From NCBI RefSeq assembly GCF_023145115.1, contig NZ_JAGLEJ010000001.1, positions 1-64,000 on the forward strand: a DNA stretch of 64,000 bases, read 5' to 3'. The notes below the pieces were generated by a model. It was not told the origin of the DNA, ran no database searches, and saw only the letters and a program-made list of their open reading frames with translations. Positions 46,104 through 54,165 of this stretch are shown here, one piece after another. Positions within the stretch are counted from its first letter, which is position 1. Each line of letters opens with the position of its first letter. The translations under genes and the position numbers were made by a program. Source of the DNA: Algiphilus sp. (GTDB taxonomy: Bacteria > Pseudomonadota > Gammaproteobacteria > Nevskiales > Nevskiaceae).

Positions 46104-48059
46104 CTACTCGGCTGCCCACGCCACGGCGTGGGTCTCGCCGGTGATCAGATTGACGAAGCCGTCCGGATTGCCCTCGTAGGGCGCCACCAGCACCCACTTC
46201 CAGGGCGAGGCGGTGAGGAAGGCGGCGATCATGCGGTGCGGCCACCCCGGGTTCTCGCCGTGCCACTCCATGCGGTCGGCCTGGTCGTACATGGCCTCGA
46301 TATCGGCGGCGACCTCCTGGGCGGGCCGCTGCGACATCAGGCCGCCGATCTCGTAGCGCACCGAGGCAACCACCTTGTGCTCGCGCACCAGCGCACAGCC
46401 GCCATCCATCTCGGCGACCTTGTTGGTGGCCATCGCCATCGCGCGGTCGCTGCTGCCCACCGACCAGATGTTGTGCAGGTCGTGCGCCACCGAGCAGCTG
46501 GCCGCCGAGCCCGGGGTCGTCGGCCCGATGTTCTGCCAGAACATCGCCGATACCGCACCCTTGCCCTGATAGCGGTCGGTGAGACCGACCTTGCTGATCG
46601 ACTGGGCCTCGTCGCGCAGCACGTTGCCGTCGGCATCGACGTCGAGGGTCGCGGTCATGAATTCGTCCTCGAAGTAGAACGGTTCCAGCAGCGCCACGGT
46701 GGCCTTGTCGGTACCGGCCGGCACGCGCACCGCGAAGTCCTCGGCGACGATCTCGCGGCCCACGTTCATGGTGTCGTGTGCCCAATCCGGATACTCGATC
46801 TCCGGAATCGGGCCGACATACTTGCCGTCGTCACCGACCAGCTCTCCGTCCGCGTAGACGTCGGTGATGGCGACCTTCTCGGGGTCGCTGAGCAGCACGA
46901 TGTCGGCGGAGCGCCCGGGCGCGATCGCCCCCACCTGGTCCTCGATGTGCCAGTGGCGCGCCGGGTAGTAGCTCGCCATGGCGTAGGTCGCCTCCAGCGG
47001 CGCTCCGGCGCGCAGCGCCACCTTGATGTTGTAGTCCATCGTGCCCAGCTTGAGCGAGGCGAGCGCGTCCCGGTCATCGGTGGTCACCGACATGTTGGAC
47101 CAGTCCTGCAGACCCTTCTCGAGGAAATAGGGAATGGACACCTGCAGGGCATCCGGCTTGAGCTCGAGGAAGACGCCGCGGCCCATCTTGTCCCAGGCTT
47201 CCTCGGCGAGCCGGATGGAGTGATCGCTGGACAACCCCGCCGCCGCGAAGCCGTTGATCTCCGGGAGATCGACGAGCCCGCTGCCGTGACCCTCGATGAC
47301 GGCGCGCGCATCGCGCGTGGCCTGCATGGTCTCCCACAGCCGCTGGTAGCCGGGGTTCTCGGGGTCCCACACGGCCGGCCAGTCCATGACCTCGCCGAGA
47401 CCGGCGACGCGCCGGTCCTTGGCCAGCATGTCCTCGACCTCGTCGTAGCCGTAGTAGCCACCGCCGACCTCGTAGGCGGTGGGCGGCGTCGCCGAGCCGA
47501 TGGCGGTGTAGACCTTGAGCGGCGAACCGGCGTCGCGCGCCATCTGCCAGAAGTCCGCGTTCTGCGGACCGGCCACGTTGGAGAACTCGTGCGAGCCCTC
47601 GGCGATCCAGGTGGTGCCCTGCGGCAGCACCATCGCCGCTTCGTACTCGGGCGTGACGTGGCTGCTCTCGATGTGCTTGTGCGACTCGCCGAAGCCCGGC
47701 ACAGCCCACTCGCCCTCGGCATCGACCGTCTTCGCCGCCTTGCCGCCCCATTCGCCGCTCGGACCGACCCACGCAATGCGCCCTTCGGCGATGACGATGT
47801 CGTGGTTCTCCATCCACTGCAGCGTGTAGACATTGAGGACCTTGGCGCCCTTGATCACGAGGTCCGCCGGTTCCTTCTCCAGCGCCACCAGCACCAGCTT
47901 CTGCCGCGCCTGTGTCTCGGCATCGAAGGTGAACGGTTCCGGCTTGTCGTACAGCGTCACCGTGCCGGCATCCTCGGCGGTGGCGGCGCCCGTGGCCGCC
48001 GCCCCCGCCAGCATGGCCGCCATCAGCGCGGTCGGGGTCTTTCGGTTCGTCATTCGCAT
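46104..48059 (-). CDS. Exported adenine deaminase family protein, copy 1
   Basis: 651-aa amidohydrolase of the adenine deaminase (Ade) family with a Sec signal peptide (1-28). Ade converts adenine to hypoxanthine with a metal pair. The family signature HxHIESS is present at H127/H129 (SHKHIESS); the preceding Asp of the usual LIDAHVHIESS is Glu-Ser here (FGESH). Further blocks: VIEGHGSGL, LSSDHSIR, TTDDRDAL, and a C-terminal domain with SVAHDLHNIWSVG. Bacterial Ade is normally cytoplasmic, so export is notable. AGGAG 8 nt before the ATG. First-to-be-last of three tandem copies. Confidence 0.85.
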   Translation of the reverse strand: MRMTNRKTPTALMAAMLAGAAATGAATAEDAGTVTLYDKPEPFTFDAETQARQKLVLVALEKEPADLVIKGAKVLNVYTLQWMENHDIVIAEGRIAWVGPSGEWGGKAAKTVDAEGEWAVPGFGESHKHIESSHVTPEYEAAMVLPQGTTWIAEGSHEFSNVAGPQNADFWQMARDAGSPLKVYTAIGSATPPTAYEVGGGYYGYDEVEDMLAKDRRVAGLGEVMDWPAVWDPENPGYQRLWETMQATRDARAVIEGHGSGLVDLPEINGFAAAGLSSDHSIRLAEEAWDKMGRGVFLELKPDALQVSIPYFLEKGLQDWSNMSVTTDDRDALASLKLGTMDYNIKVALRAGAPLEATYAMASYYPARHWHIEDQVGAIAPGRSADIVLLSDPEKVAITDVYADGELVGDDGKYVGPIPEIEYPDWAHDTMNVGREIVAEDFAVRVPAGTDKATVALLEPFYFEDEFMTATLDVDADGNVLRDEAQSISKVGLTDRYQGKGAVSAMFWQNIGPTTPGSAASCSVAHDLHNIWSVGSSDRAMAMATNKVAEMDGGCALVREHKVVASVRYEIGGLMSQRPAQEVAADIEAMYDQADRMEWHGENPGWPHRMIAAFLTASPWKWVLVAPYEGNPDGFVNLITGETHAVAWAAE

Positions 48060-48073
48060 CGTCGTCGCTCCTA

Positions 48074-48091
48074 GCGTGCTTGCCGGCACGC
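48074..48091 (-). other. Hairpin between adenine deaminase copies 1 and 2
   Basis: GCGTGC/GCACGC stem with a 6-nt loop in the 74-nt spacer. Too small for a full terminator; could tune relative expression within the operon. Confidence 0.3.
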
Positions 48092-48133
48092 GCGACTGCG
48101 CATGCCCGTGGTGCTTCGATTGGTGTGCCGCAT

Positions 48134-50089
48134 CTACTCGGCCGGCCAGGCCACCGGGTGCGTCTCGCCGGTGGCGACATTGACCAGCCCTTCGGGATTG
48201 CCCTCGTAGGGCGCCACCAGCGCCCATTTCCACGGCGATGCCGTGAGGAAGGCGAAGATCATCCGCTTGGGCCAGCCGGGCGCTTCGCCGAGCCATTCCA
48301 TTTCCTCGGCGGCGGCATACATGGCGTCGATCTCGTTGGCGACTTCGCGCGCCGGCCGCTGGGTCATCAGGCCGCCGATCTCGTAGCGCACGGATGCGGC
48401 GACTTCGTGCCCGCGCACCAGCGCGCAGCCACCGCCCATCGCGGCCACCCGGTTCGTGGCCATGGCCATGGCGCGATCGCTGTTGCCCACCGACCAGATG
48501 TTGTGCAGATCGTGGGCCACCGAGCAGCTCGCCGCCGAGCCCGGCGTCGTCGGCCCGATGTTCTGCCAGTACATCGACGAGACCGCGCCCCTGCCCTGGT
48601 AGCGATCGGTCAGACCGATCTTGCTGAGCGGCTGATCCGGGTCGAGCTGCACCAGGCCGGATGCGTCGACCGGCAGCTGCGCGGTCATGAAGTCCTCGCC
48701 GAAGTAGAAGGGCTCGAGCACCGCCACGGTCGCGGTCTCGGTACCGGCCGGAACGCGAATGGCGAAATCGTCGGCGGTTACCTCACGGCCGACGTTCATG
48801 GTGTCGGTGGCCCACTCCGGATACTCGATTTCCGGAATCGGGCCGACATACTTCCCGTCGTCGCCGACCAGCATGCCGTCGGCGTAGACATCGGTGATGG
48901 CGACCTTCTCGGGGTCGCTGAGCAGCACGATGTCGGCATAGCGCCCCGGGGCGATGGACCCGACCTGATCCTCGAGATGCCAGTGGCGCGCCGGGTAGTA
49001 GCTCGCCATGGCGTAGGCCGCCTCCAGCGGTGCGCCCGAATCGAGCGCCACCCTGAGGTTGTAGTCCATGGTCCCGAGCTCCAGCGACGCCGAGGCATCG
49101 CGGTCGTCGGTGGTCACCGAGACGTTCGACCAGTCCGCCAGTCCCTGCTCCAGGAAGTAGGGGATGGCAACGCGGATGGTGTCCGGACGCAGCTCCAGGA
49201 AGATGCCACGTGCCATCTTGTCCCAGGCCTCCTTGCCGACCTGGGTCTCGTGGTCGCTCGACAGGCCGGCCGCGGCCATGCCGTTGATCTCGGGCAGCTC
49301 GGTGAGACCGCCGCCATGGCCCTCGATCACCGCACGCGCATCGCGCGTGGCCTGCATGGTCTCCCAGAGCCGCTGGTAGCCGGGGCTCTCGGCATTCCAG
49401 ATGGCGGGCCAGTCCATCACCTCGCCCAGGCCCGCCACGCGCCGGTCGCTCGCCAGCATGCGTGCGACCTCGTCATAGCCGTAGTACCCTCCGCCCACCT
49501 CGTAGGCGGTGGGCGGCGTCGCCGAGCCCAGCGCCGGATAGATCTTCAGCGGCGAGCCGGCGTCGCGCGCCATGAGCCAGAAGGTCGCGTTGTGCTCACC
49601 CGAGACATTGGAGAATTCGTGCGAGCCCTCGGCGACCCAGGTGGTGCCCTGCGGCAACACCATCGCCGCCTCGTACTCCGGCGTGAGATGGCTGCTCTCG
49701 ATGTGCTTGTGCGACTCGCCGAAGCCCGGCACCGCCCACTGGCCCTCGGCGTCCACCGTCTTCGCCGCCTTGCCGCCCCACTCGCCGCCGGGGCCGACCC
49801 AGGCGATGCGGCCCTCGGCGATGACGATGTCGTGGTTCTCCATCCACTGCAGCGTGTGCACGTTCAGCACGGTGGCACCGCTGATGACCAGATCCGCCGG
49901 TGCCTTCTCCAGCGCCACCAGCACCAGCTTCTGCCGCGCCTGCGTCTCGGCATCGAAGGTGAAAGGCTCGGGCTTGTCGTACAGGGTGACGGTACCCGGC
50001 CCGGCGGCGCCGGCAGGCGACGCCAGCATCACCGCGCAGAGCAGGGCCGCTCGGGCTGCGGTTGGCGTCACCGTTCTCATCGATCGCAT
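48134..50089 (-). CDS. Exported adenine deaminase family protein, copy 2
   Basis: 651-aa paralogue with signal peptide (about 1-28, ending AGAAG), same SHKHIESS metal motif and SVAHDLHNIWSVG block. AGGAG 8 nt before the ATG. About 250 consecutive bases (49692-49942) are identical to copy 3, whereas other parts differ at many positions. This indicates recent duplication or gene conversion. Amino-acid differences from copy 1 are spread along the protein. Whether the three copies differ in substrate (adenine, 6-methyladenine, other aminopurines) cannot be told. Confidence 0.85.
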   Translation of the reverse strand: MRSMRTVTPTAARAALLCAVMLASPAGAAGPGTVTLYDKPEPFTFDAETQARQKLVLVALEKAPADLVISGATVLNVHTLQWMENHDIVIAEGRIAWVGPGGEWGGKAAKTVDAEGQWAVPGFGESHKHIESSHLTPEYEAAMVLPQGTTWVAEGSHEFSNVSGEHNATFWLMARDAGSPLKIYPALGSATPPTAYEVGGGYYGYDEVARMLASDRRVAGLGEVMDWPAIWNAESPGYQRLWETMQATRDARAVIEGHGGGLTELPEINGMAAAGLSSDHETQVGKEAWDKMARGIFLELRPDTIRVAIPYFLEQGLADWSNVSVTTDDRDASASLELGTMDYNLRVALDSGAPLEAAYAMASYYPARHWHLEDQVGSIAPGRYADIVLLSDPEKVAITDVYADGMLVGDDGKYVGPIPEIEYPEWATDTMNVGREVTADDFAIRVPAGTETATVAVLEPFYFGEDFMTAQLPVDASGLVQLDPDQPLSKIGLTDRYQGRGAVSSMYWQNIGPTTPGSAASCSVAHDLHNIWSVGNSDRAMAMATNRVAAMGGGCALVRGHEVAASVRYEIGGLMTQRPAREVANEIDAMYAAAEEMEWLGEAPGWPKRMIFAFLTASPWKWALVAPYEGNPEGLVNVATGETHPVAWPAE

Positions 50090-50115
50090 CGTTCGTGCTC
50101 CTGGCAGCGTTGTGG

Positions 50116-50132
50116 CCCGCGCGCCGCGCGGG
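50116..50132 (-). other. Hairpin between adenine deaminase copies 2 and 3
   Basis: CCCGCGC/GCGCGGG stem with a 3-nt loop in the 73-nt spacer, no T-run. Possible attenuation or mRNA-stability element. Confidence 0.35.
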
Positions 50133-50162
50133 TGAGTCGTTGATCGGGTGGCCGGTCGGCCG

Positions 50163-52136
50163 CTATTCGGCAGGCCAGGCCACCGGGTGCACCTCGCCCG
50201 TGACCAGATTGACGAAGCCGTCCGGATTGCCCGCATAGGGGGAGACCAGCACCCACTTCCGCGGCGAGGCCGTCAGGAAGGCCGCGATCATCCGCCGCGG
50301 CCAGCCGGGTGTTTCGCCGTGCCATTCCATGCGATCGGCCTCGTTGAACATGGCCTCGATATCGGCGGCGACCTCCGCAGCCGGACGCTGGGTCATGAGC
50401 CCGCCGATCTCGTAGCGCACCGAGGCGACGATCTCGTGGTCGCGCACCAGCGCGCAGCCGCCGTCCATCGCCACCACCTTGTTGGTGGCCATCGCCATGG
50501 CGTGATCGCTGCTGCCGACCGACCAGATGTTGTGCAGATCGTGCGAGACGGAGCAGCTCGCGGCCGAGTCCGGCGTCTTCGGTCCGATGTTGCGCCAGAA
50601 CATCGCCGATACCGCGCCGGTTCCCTGATAGCGATCGGTGAGGCCGACCTTGCTGATGGACTGCGCGTCGTCGCGCAGCACGCTGCCGTCGGCATCCACC
50701 GCCACTTCGGCGGTAAGGAAGGGGTCCTCGAAGGTGTAGGGCTGACGCAGCGCAACGGTGGCGCGCTCGGTACCGGCCGGCACGCGGATGGCGAAGTCGT
50801 CGGCGACGACCTCGCGGCCGACGTTCATGGTGTCGGTGGCCCACTCGGGGTACTCGATCTCGGGGATCGGGCCGACGTACTCGCCGTCGTCGCCGACGAG
50901 CTTCCCGTTGGCGTAGACATCGGTGATGGCAACGGCTTCGGGATCGCTGAGCAGCACCACGTCGGCATGACGTCCCGGGGCGAGCGATCCCACCTGATCC
51001 TCGAGATGCCAGTGCCGCGCCGGGTAGTAGCTCGCCATGGCGTAGGCCGCCTCCAGCGGTGCGCCGGCGCGCAGCGCCAGCTTGACGTTGTAGTCCATCG
51101 TCCCGAGCTTGAGCGAGGCCAGCGCGTCGCGGTCATCGGTGGTCACCGAGATGTTCGACCAGTCCTTCAGCCCCTTCTCCAGGAAGTAGGTGACGCCCGC
51201 CTGGATGCCGTCGTACTTGAGCTGCAGGAAGATGCCGCGCTGCATCTTGTCCCAGGCCTCCTGGGGCAGGCGCACCTCGTGATCGCTGGACAGCCCCGCC
51301 GCGGCCATGGCGTTGATCTCGCCCAGCTCGACGAGGCCGCCACCGTGGCCCTCGATGACGGCGCGCGCATCGCGCGTGGCCTGCATGGTCTCCCACTGGC
51401 GCTGGTAGCCGGGGTTGTCGACATTCCAGATCGCCGGCCAGTCCATGACCTCGCCGAGGCCGGCGACGCGACGGTCGCTCGCGATGAGCGCCGCCACCTC
51501 GTCGTAGCCGTAGTAGCCGCCACCGACCTCGTAGGCGGTGGGCGGCGTCGCCGAGCCCAGCGCCGGATAGATCTTCAGCGGCGAGCCGGCGTCGCGCGCC
51601 ATGAGCCAGAAGTCGACGTTGTGCTCGCCCGACACATTGGAGAACTCGTGCGAGCCCTCGGCGATCCAGGTGGTGCCCTGCGGCAGCACCATCGCTGCTT
51701 CGTACTCGGGCGTGAGATGACTGCTCTCGATGTGCTTGTGCGACTCGCCGAAGCCCGGCACCGCCCACTGGCCCTCGGCGTCCACCGTCTTCGCCGCCTT
51801 GCCGCCCCACTCGCCGCCGGGGCCGACCCAGGCGATGCGGCCCTCGGCGATGACGATGTCGTGGTTCTCCATCCACTGCAGCGTGTGCACGTTCAGCACG
51901 GTGGCACCGCTGATGACCAGATCCGCCGGTGCCTTCTCCAGCGCCACCAGCACCAGCTTCTGCCGCGCCTGTGTCTCGGCATCGAAGGTGAACGGTTCCG
52001 GCTTGTCGTACAGCGTCACCGTGCCCGGCGCCGCCGCACCGGCGGGGGGCGATGCCAGCGCGACGGCCAGCAGCCCCCCTCCGATCGCGACGGATGCATA
52101 TCCCCGACGCCCCGCTCCGCCCGCCTTTGTCGTCAC
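50163..52136 (-). CDS. Exported adenine deaminase family protein, copy 3
   Basis: 657-aa paralogue, GTG start with GGGAGA 8 nt upstream, signal peptide about 1-35. SHKHIESS, LSSDHEVR and TTDDRDAL are intact; the C-terminal block reads SVSHDLHNIWSVG. The coding DNA is a mosaic: it equals copy 2 over about 250 bases, then equals copy 1 over about 94 bases (matching 47873-47966) next to the signal-peptide end. First of the three copies to be transcribed from the operator at 54.1 kb. Confidence 0.85.
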   Translation of the reverse strand: MTTKAGGAGRRGYASVAIGGGLLAVALASPPAGAAAPGTVTLYDKPEPFTFDAETQARQKLVLVALEKAPADLVISGATVLNVHTLQWMENHDIVIAEGRIAWVGPGGEWGGKAAKTVDAEGQWAVPGFGESHKHIESSHLTPEYEAAMVLPQGTTWIAEGSHEFSNVSGEHNVDFWLMARDAGSPLKIYPALGSATPPTAYEVGGGYYGYDEVAALIASDRRVAGLGEVMDWPAIWNVDNPGYQRQWETMQATRDARAVIEGHGGGLVELGEINAMAAAGLSSDHEVRLPQEAWDKMQRGIFLQLKYDGIQAGVTYFLEKGLKDWSNISVTTDDRDALASLKLGTMDYNVKLALRAGAPLEAAYAMASYYPARHWHLEDQVGSLAPGRHADVVLLSDPEAVAITDVYANGKLVGDDGEYVGPIPEIEYPEWATDTMNVGREVVADDFAIRVPAGTERATVALRQPYTFEDPFLTAEVAVDADGSVLRDDAQSISKVGLTDRYQGTGAVSAMFWRNIGPKTPDSAASCSVSHDLHNIWSVGSSDHAMAMATNKVVAMDGGCALVRDHEIVASVRYEIGGLMTQRPAAEVAADIEAMFNEADRMEWHGETPGWPRRMIAAFLTASPRKWVLVSPYAGNPDGFVNLVTGEVHPVAWPAE

Positions 52137-52177
52137 CGTGCTGCTCTCCCTGGATGTTGGTTGTTGGATGAACGCGC

Positions 52178-52762
52178 TCAGCGCGCAAGCCGGCGGATGA
52201 CCGCCGCGTGTTCCGGGTAGCGGGCGAGCAATGCCTCGCGCCCGGCCAGCTCGAAGTCGGCGAAGTCGAAGCCGGGCGCGACCGTGTTGCCGACCAGCGC
52301 ATAGCCGTGCGGCCCATCGATCAGCTCGGCCCCGAACCAGGTGCCGTGCGGCACCAGCGCCTGGAAGACCATGCCGTCGGCGAGATCGGGGCCGAGCACG
52401 ATCTCGCGGTGTGCGCCTTCGGCGTCGATCACGTGCACGCGCAGCGGATCACCGGCGTAGAAGTGCCAGAGCTCGTCCGACTGCAGCCGGTGCAGCGCCG
52501 ACACCTGGCCGCGCTCCAGCAGGAAGTGGATCGCCGTCGCCGCCGGACGCGGGCCGTCGTAGCGGTCGGGCAGCGCCGCGGCCGGAAGCGTGTCGGCCGC
52601 CTCGTAGCTGCGCCGGTAGTAGCCACCCTCGGGATGGGGCGCGAGATCGAGCGCCTCGATGTAGTGATCGGCGCCGGGCTCGCCGGCGAACGGCGTCGCC
52701 GGCGCCATCGTCAGCGCGACACCCGCGACCCCGAGACCGGCGACGGCGAGGGAGTGCGTCAT
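52178..52762 (-). CDS. DUF985 cupin-family protein
   Basis: 194-aa cupin of the DUF985 family: LAPHPEGGYYRRSYE, TAIHFLLERGQVSALHRLQSDELWHFYAGDPL (quoted in parts: SALHRLQSDE, WHFYAGDPL), and VPHGTWFGAEL. The first 28 residues look like a signal peptide, though without the usual positive charge, which is odd for a family that is usually cytoplasmic. Function of the family is not established; sugar or small-molecule binding has been suggested. ATGA overlap with biuH upstream argues for a linked role. Confidence 0.78.
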   Translation of the reverse strand: MTHSLAVAGLGVAGVALTMAPATPFAGEPGADHYIEALDLAPHPEGGYYRRSYEAADTLPAAALPDRYDGPRPAATAIHFLLERGQVSALHRLQSDELWHFYAGDPLRVHVIDAEGAHREIVLGPDLADGMVFQALVPHGTWFGAELIDGPHGYALVGNTVAPGFDFADFELAGREALLARYPEHAAVIRRLAR

Positions 52763-53490
52763 GCGCCGGCCGTCTCGGTGGCGAGCAGCGCCTCCAGCGA
52801 CGCGTTCACGCGCGTGGACTCGGTGGTCGCGCCGAAGATGCCGCCCTGCATGCTGATCATGGTGATGGCGGCCTCCTTGTGGCGCAGCTCGGTGGCGCCG
52901 GTGCAGTCGGTCAGCAGCAGGCATTCGAAGCCGCGATCATTGGCCTCGCGCATCGTCGTGTGCACGCACACATCGGTGGTGATCCCGGTCAGGATCAGGT
53001 GCGTGATGCCGCAGGTGCGCAGGATGTGCTCGAGATCGGTGGCGTAGAACGAGCCCTTGCCGGGCTTGTCGATGACGATCTCGCCGGGCGCGGGGGCCAG
53101 CTCCGGGACGATCTCCCAGCCCGGTTCGCCCCGTACCAGGATGCGGCCGCACGGTCCTTCCTCGCCGATGCCCGGCGATACCTTCTTGCTGCGCCAGACC
53201 TTGTTCTCGGGCAGGTCGGAGAGCTCGGGCCGGTGCCCCTCGCGGGTATGGATGACGCGCATGCCCGGCACCTGCCGGACCAGCGAGAGGGTCTTGCGGA
53301 TGGGCTCGACCGCGCAGCGCGTGAGGTTGAGGTCGTAGCCCATGCAGTCGACGTAACCACCCTTGCCGCAGAAGTCGGTCTGCATGTCGATGACCACGAA
53401 GGCCATGCGCTCCGGTGCCACCGAACCGTCGAAGGGCCAGTTGTACGGCTCGGCCGGGACGCTGAACTGCTTGCCTGCTGATTCGGTCAT
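52759..53490 (-). CDS. biuH: Biuret hydrolase BiuH
   Basis: 243-aa cysteine hydrolase (isochorismatase-like) splitting biuret to allophanate and ammonia. Catalytic triad D35, K142, C175, plus substrate residues F40, K145 and Q215, correspond to the Asp36, Lys142, Cys175, Phe41, Lys145 and Gln215 I recall for the Rhizobium enzyme. The motifs IDMQTDF, IDKPGKGSF and GITTDVCVHTT surround them. This makes BiuH (or the close triuret hydrolase TrtA) far more likely than a generic isochorismatase or ureidoacrylate hydrolase. GGAG 7 nt before the ATG. The product would be consumed by AtzF, which has its own copy of the operator. Confidence 0.88.
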   Translation of the reverse strand: MTESAGKQFSVPAEPYNWPFDGSVAPERMAFVVIDMQTDFCGKGGYVDCMGYDLNLTRCAVEPIRKTLSLVRQVPGMRVIHTREGHRPELSDLPENKVWRSKKVSPGIGEEGPCGRILVRGEPGWEIVPELAPAPGEIVIDKPGKGSFYATDLEHILRTCGITHLILTGITTDVCVHTTMREANDRGFECLLLTDCTGATELRHKEAAITMISMQGGIFGATTESTRVNASLEALLATETAGA

Positions 53491-53509
53491 GCGCTTGCTC
53501 CTGTTGTCG

Positions 53510-54001
53510 TCACGATTCGGCTGCGTCCGGAGAGGCCCCATCGGCCTCAACCGAGAAATCCAGCGGTCCGGTCCAGTGGATGAGCACGAGGCAGCCCTCG
53601 GGGCTGTACACGGAATGCACGGTTCCGGGCGTGTTGCACTGGTAGCTGCCGGCCGGATAGCGCCCGTTCTCGTCCTGCTGCGCGCCCTCGAGCACGTAGA
53701 TGTGCTCCTCGCCGACGTGCTGGTGCGACGGCACGCGGGCACCGGGCTGGTAGCGCAGCAGCGCGATGCGCTGCGCACTGGCGCTGTCCTCGTACAGCAC
53801 GCGGATCTCGATGCCCGGGCGCAGCGGCTCCCAGGCGCGCGCGGCCGCGCCATCGCCGGTCAGCGGAGCGCTACGCACGAGCGCCTCCGCAGCGGTCGGC
53901 GCGATGGGGCGCGGATGTCGCGTTGTCGGCACCGCTGGTCGCGGCGCCGCCCCGGAGGCCGGGCGTGGCGGGCATGATGTGAACTCCAGTTGCTGCTTCA
54001 T
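53510..54001 (-). CDS. ChrR-like cupin protein
   Basis: 163-aa single cupin: LLRYQPGARVPSHQHVGEEHIYVLEG with metal-binding H, H and E (seen in SHQHVGEEH), then GSYQCNTPGTVHSV. Resembles the C-terminal cupin of ChrR-type proteins but lacks the anti-sigma domain. The N-terminal 40 residues are low-complexity. First gene of the long operon that runs to the 5'-nucleotidase. Start is uncertain: ATG chosen; GTG nine codons upstream is possible. A palindrome GCTTCAT/ATGAAGC (53995-54014) spans the start codon. Function unknown. Confidence 0.7.
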   Translation of the reverse strand: MKQQLEFTSCPPRPASGAAPRPAVPTTRHPRPIAPTAAEALVRSAPLTGDGAAARAWEPLRPGIEIRVLYEDSASAQRIALLRYQPGARVPSHQHVGEEHIYVLEGAQQDENGRYPAGSYQCNTPGTVHSVYSPEGCLVLIHWTGPLDFSVEADGASPDAAES

Positions 54002-54095
54002 GCCCGAATGAAGCAACAGCCATGCCACCCACGATGCGCCTTTGAATTCAGACGCTTACGGAAAGTGTCCTACGAATTGCAGCGCACGCGCACTC

Positions 54096-54118
54096 GGCGG
54101 ATGCAACGTTGCATACAT
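54096..54118 (-). promoter_or_regulatory. Island operator copy 9 (cupin-biuH-ade-ada-nuclease operon)
   Basis: GCGGATGCA, ACG, TTGCATACA, about 95 nt upstream of the first gene. Core TGCAACGTTGCA is identical to that in copy 6. It is the only copy seen ahead of the eleven same-strand genes down to 39321. Confidence 0.7.
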
Positions 54119-54165
54119 TTGGTGCGGTGGTTGGCGGCGGCATTCGCCGACCGGGAACGCTCCGG

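Noticed and set aside
44439..48074. Very long plus-strand open frame (over 1200 codons) opposite the deaminase genes
   Set aside because: Antisense shadow caused by high GC and codon bias; translation is His/Arg/Gly-rich with no domain, while the minus strand holds intact conserved enzymes.
52759..53490. Considered isochorismatase, nicotinamidase or ureidoacrylate hydrolase (RutB)
   Set aside because: K145, Q215 and F40 together match biuret hydrolase, and no rut genes are present.
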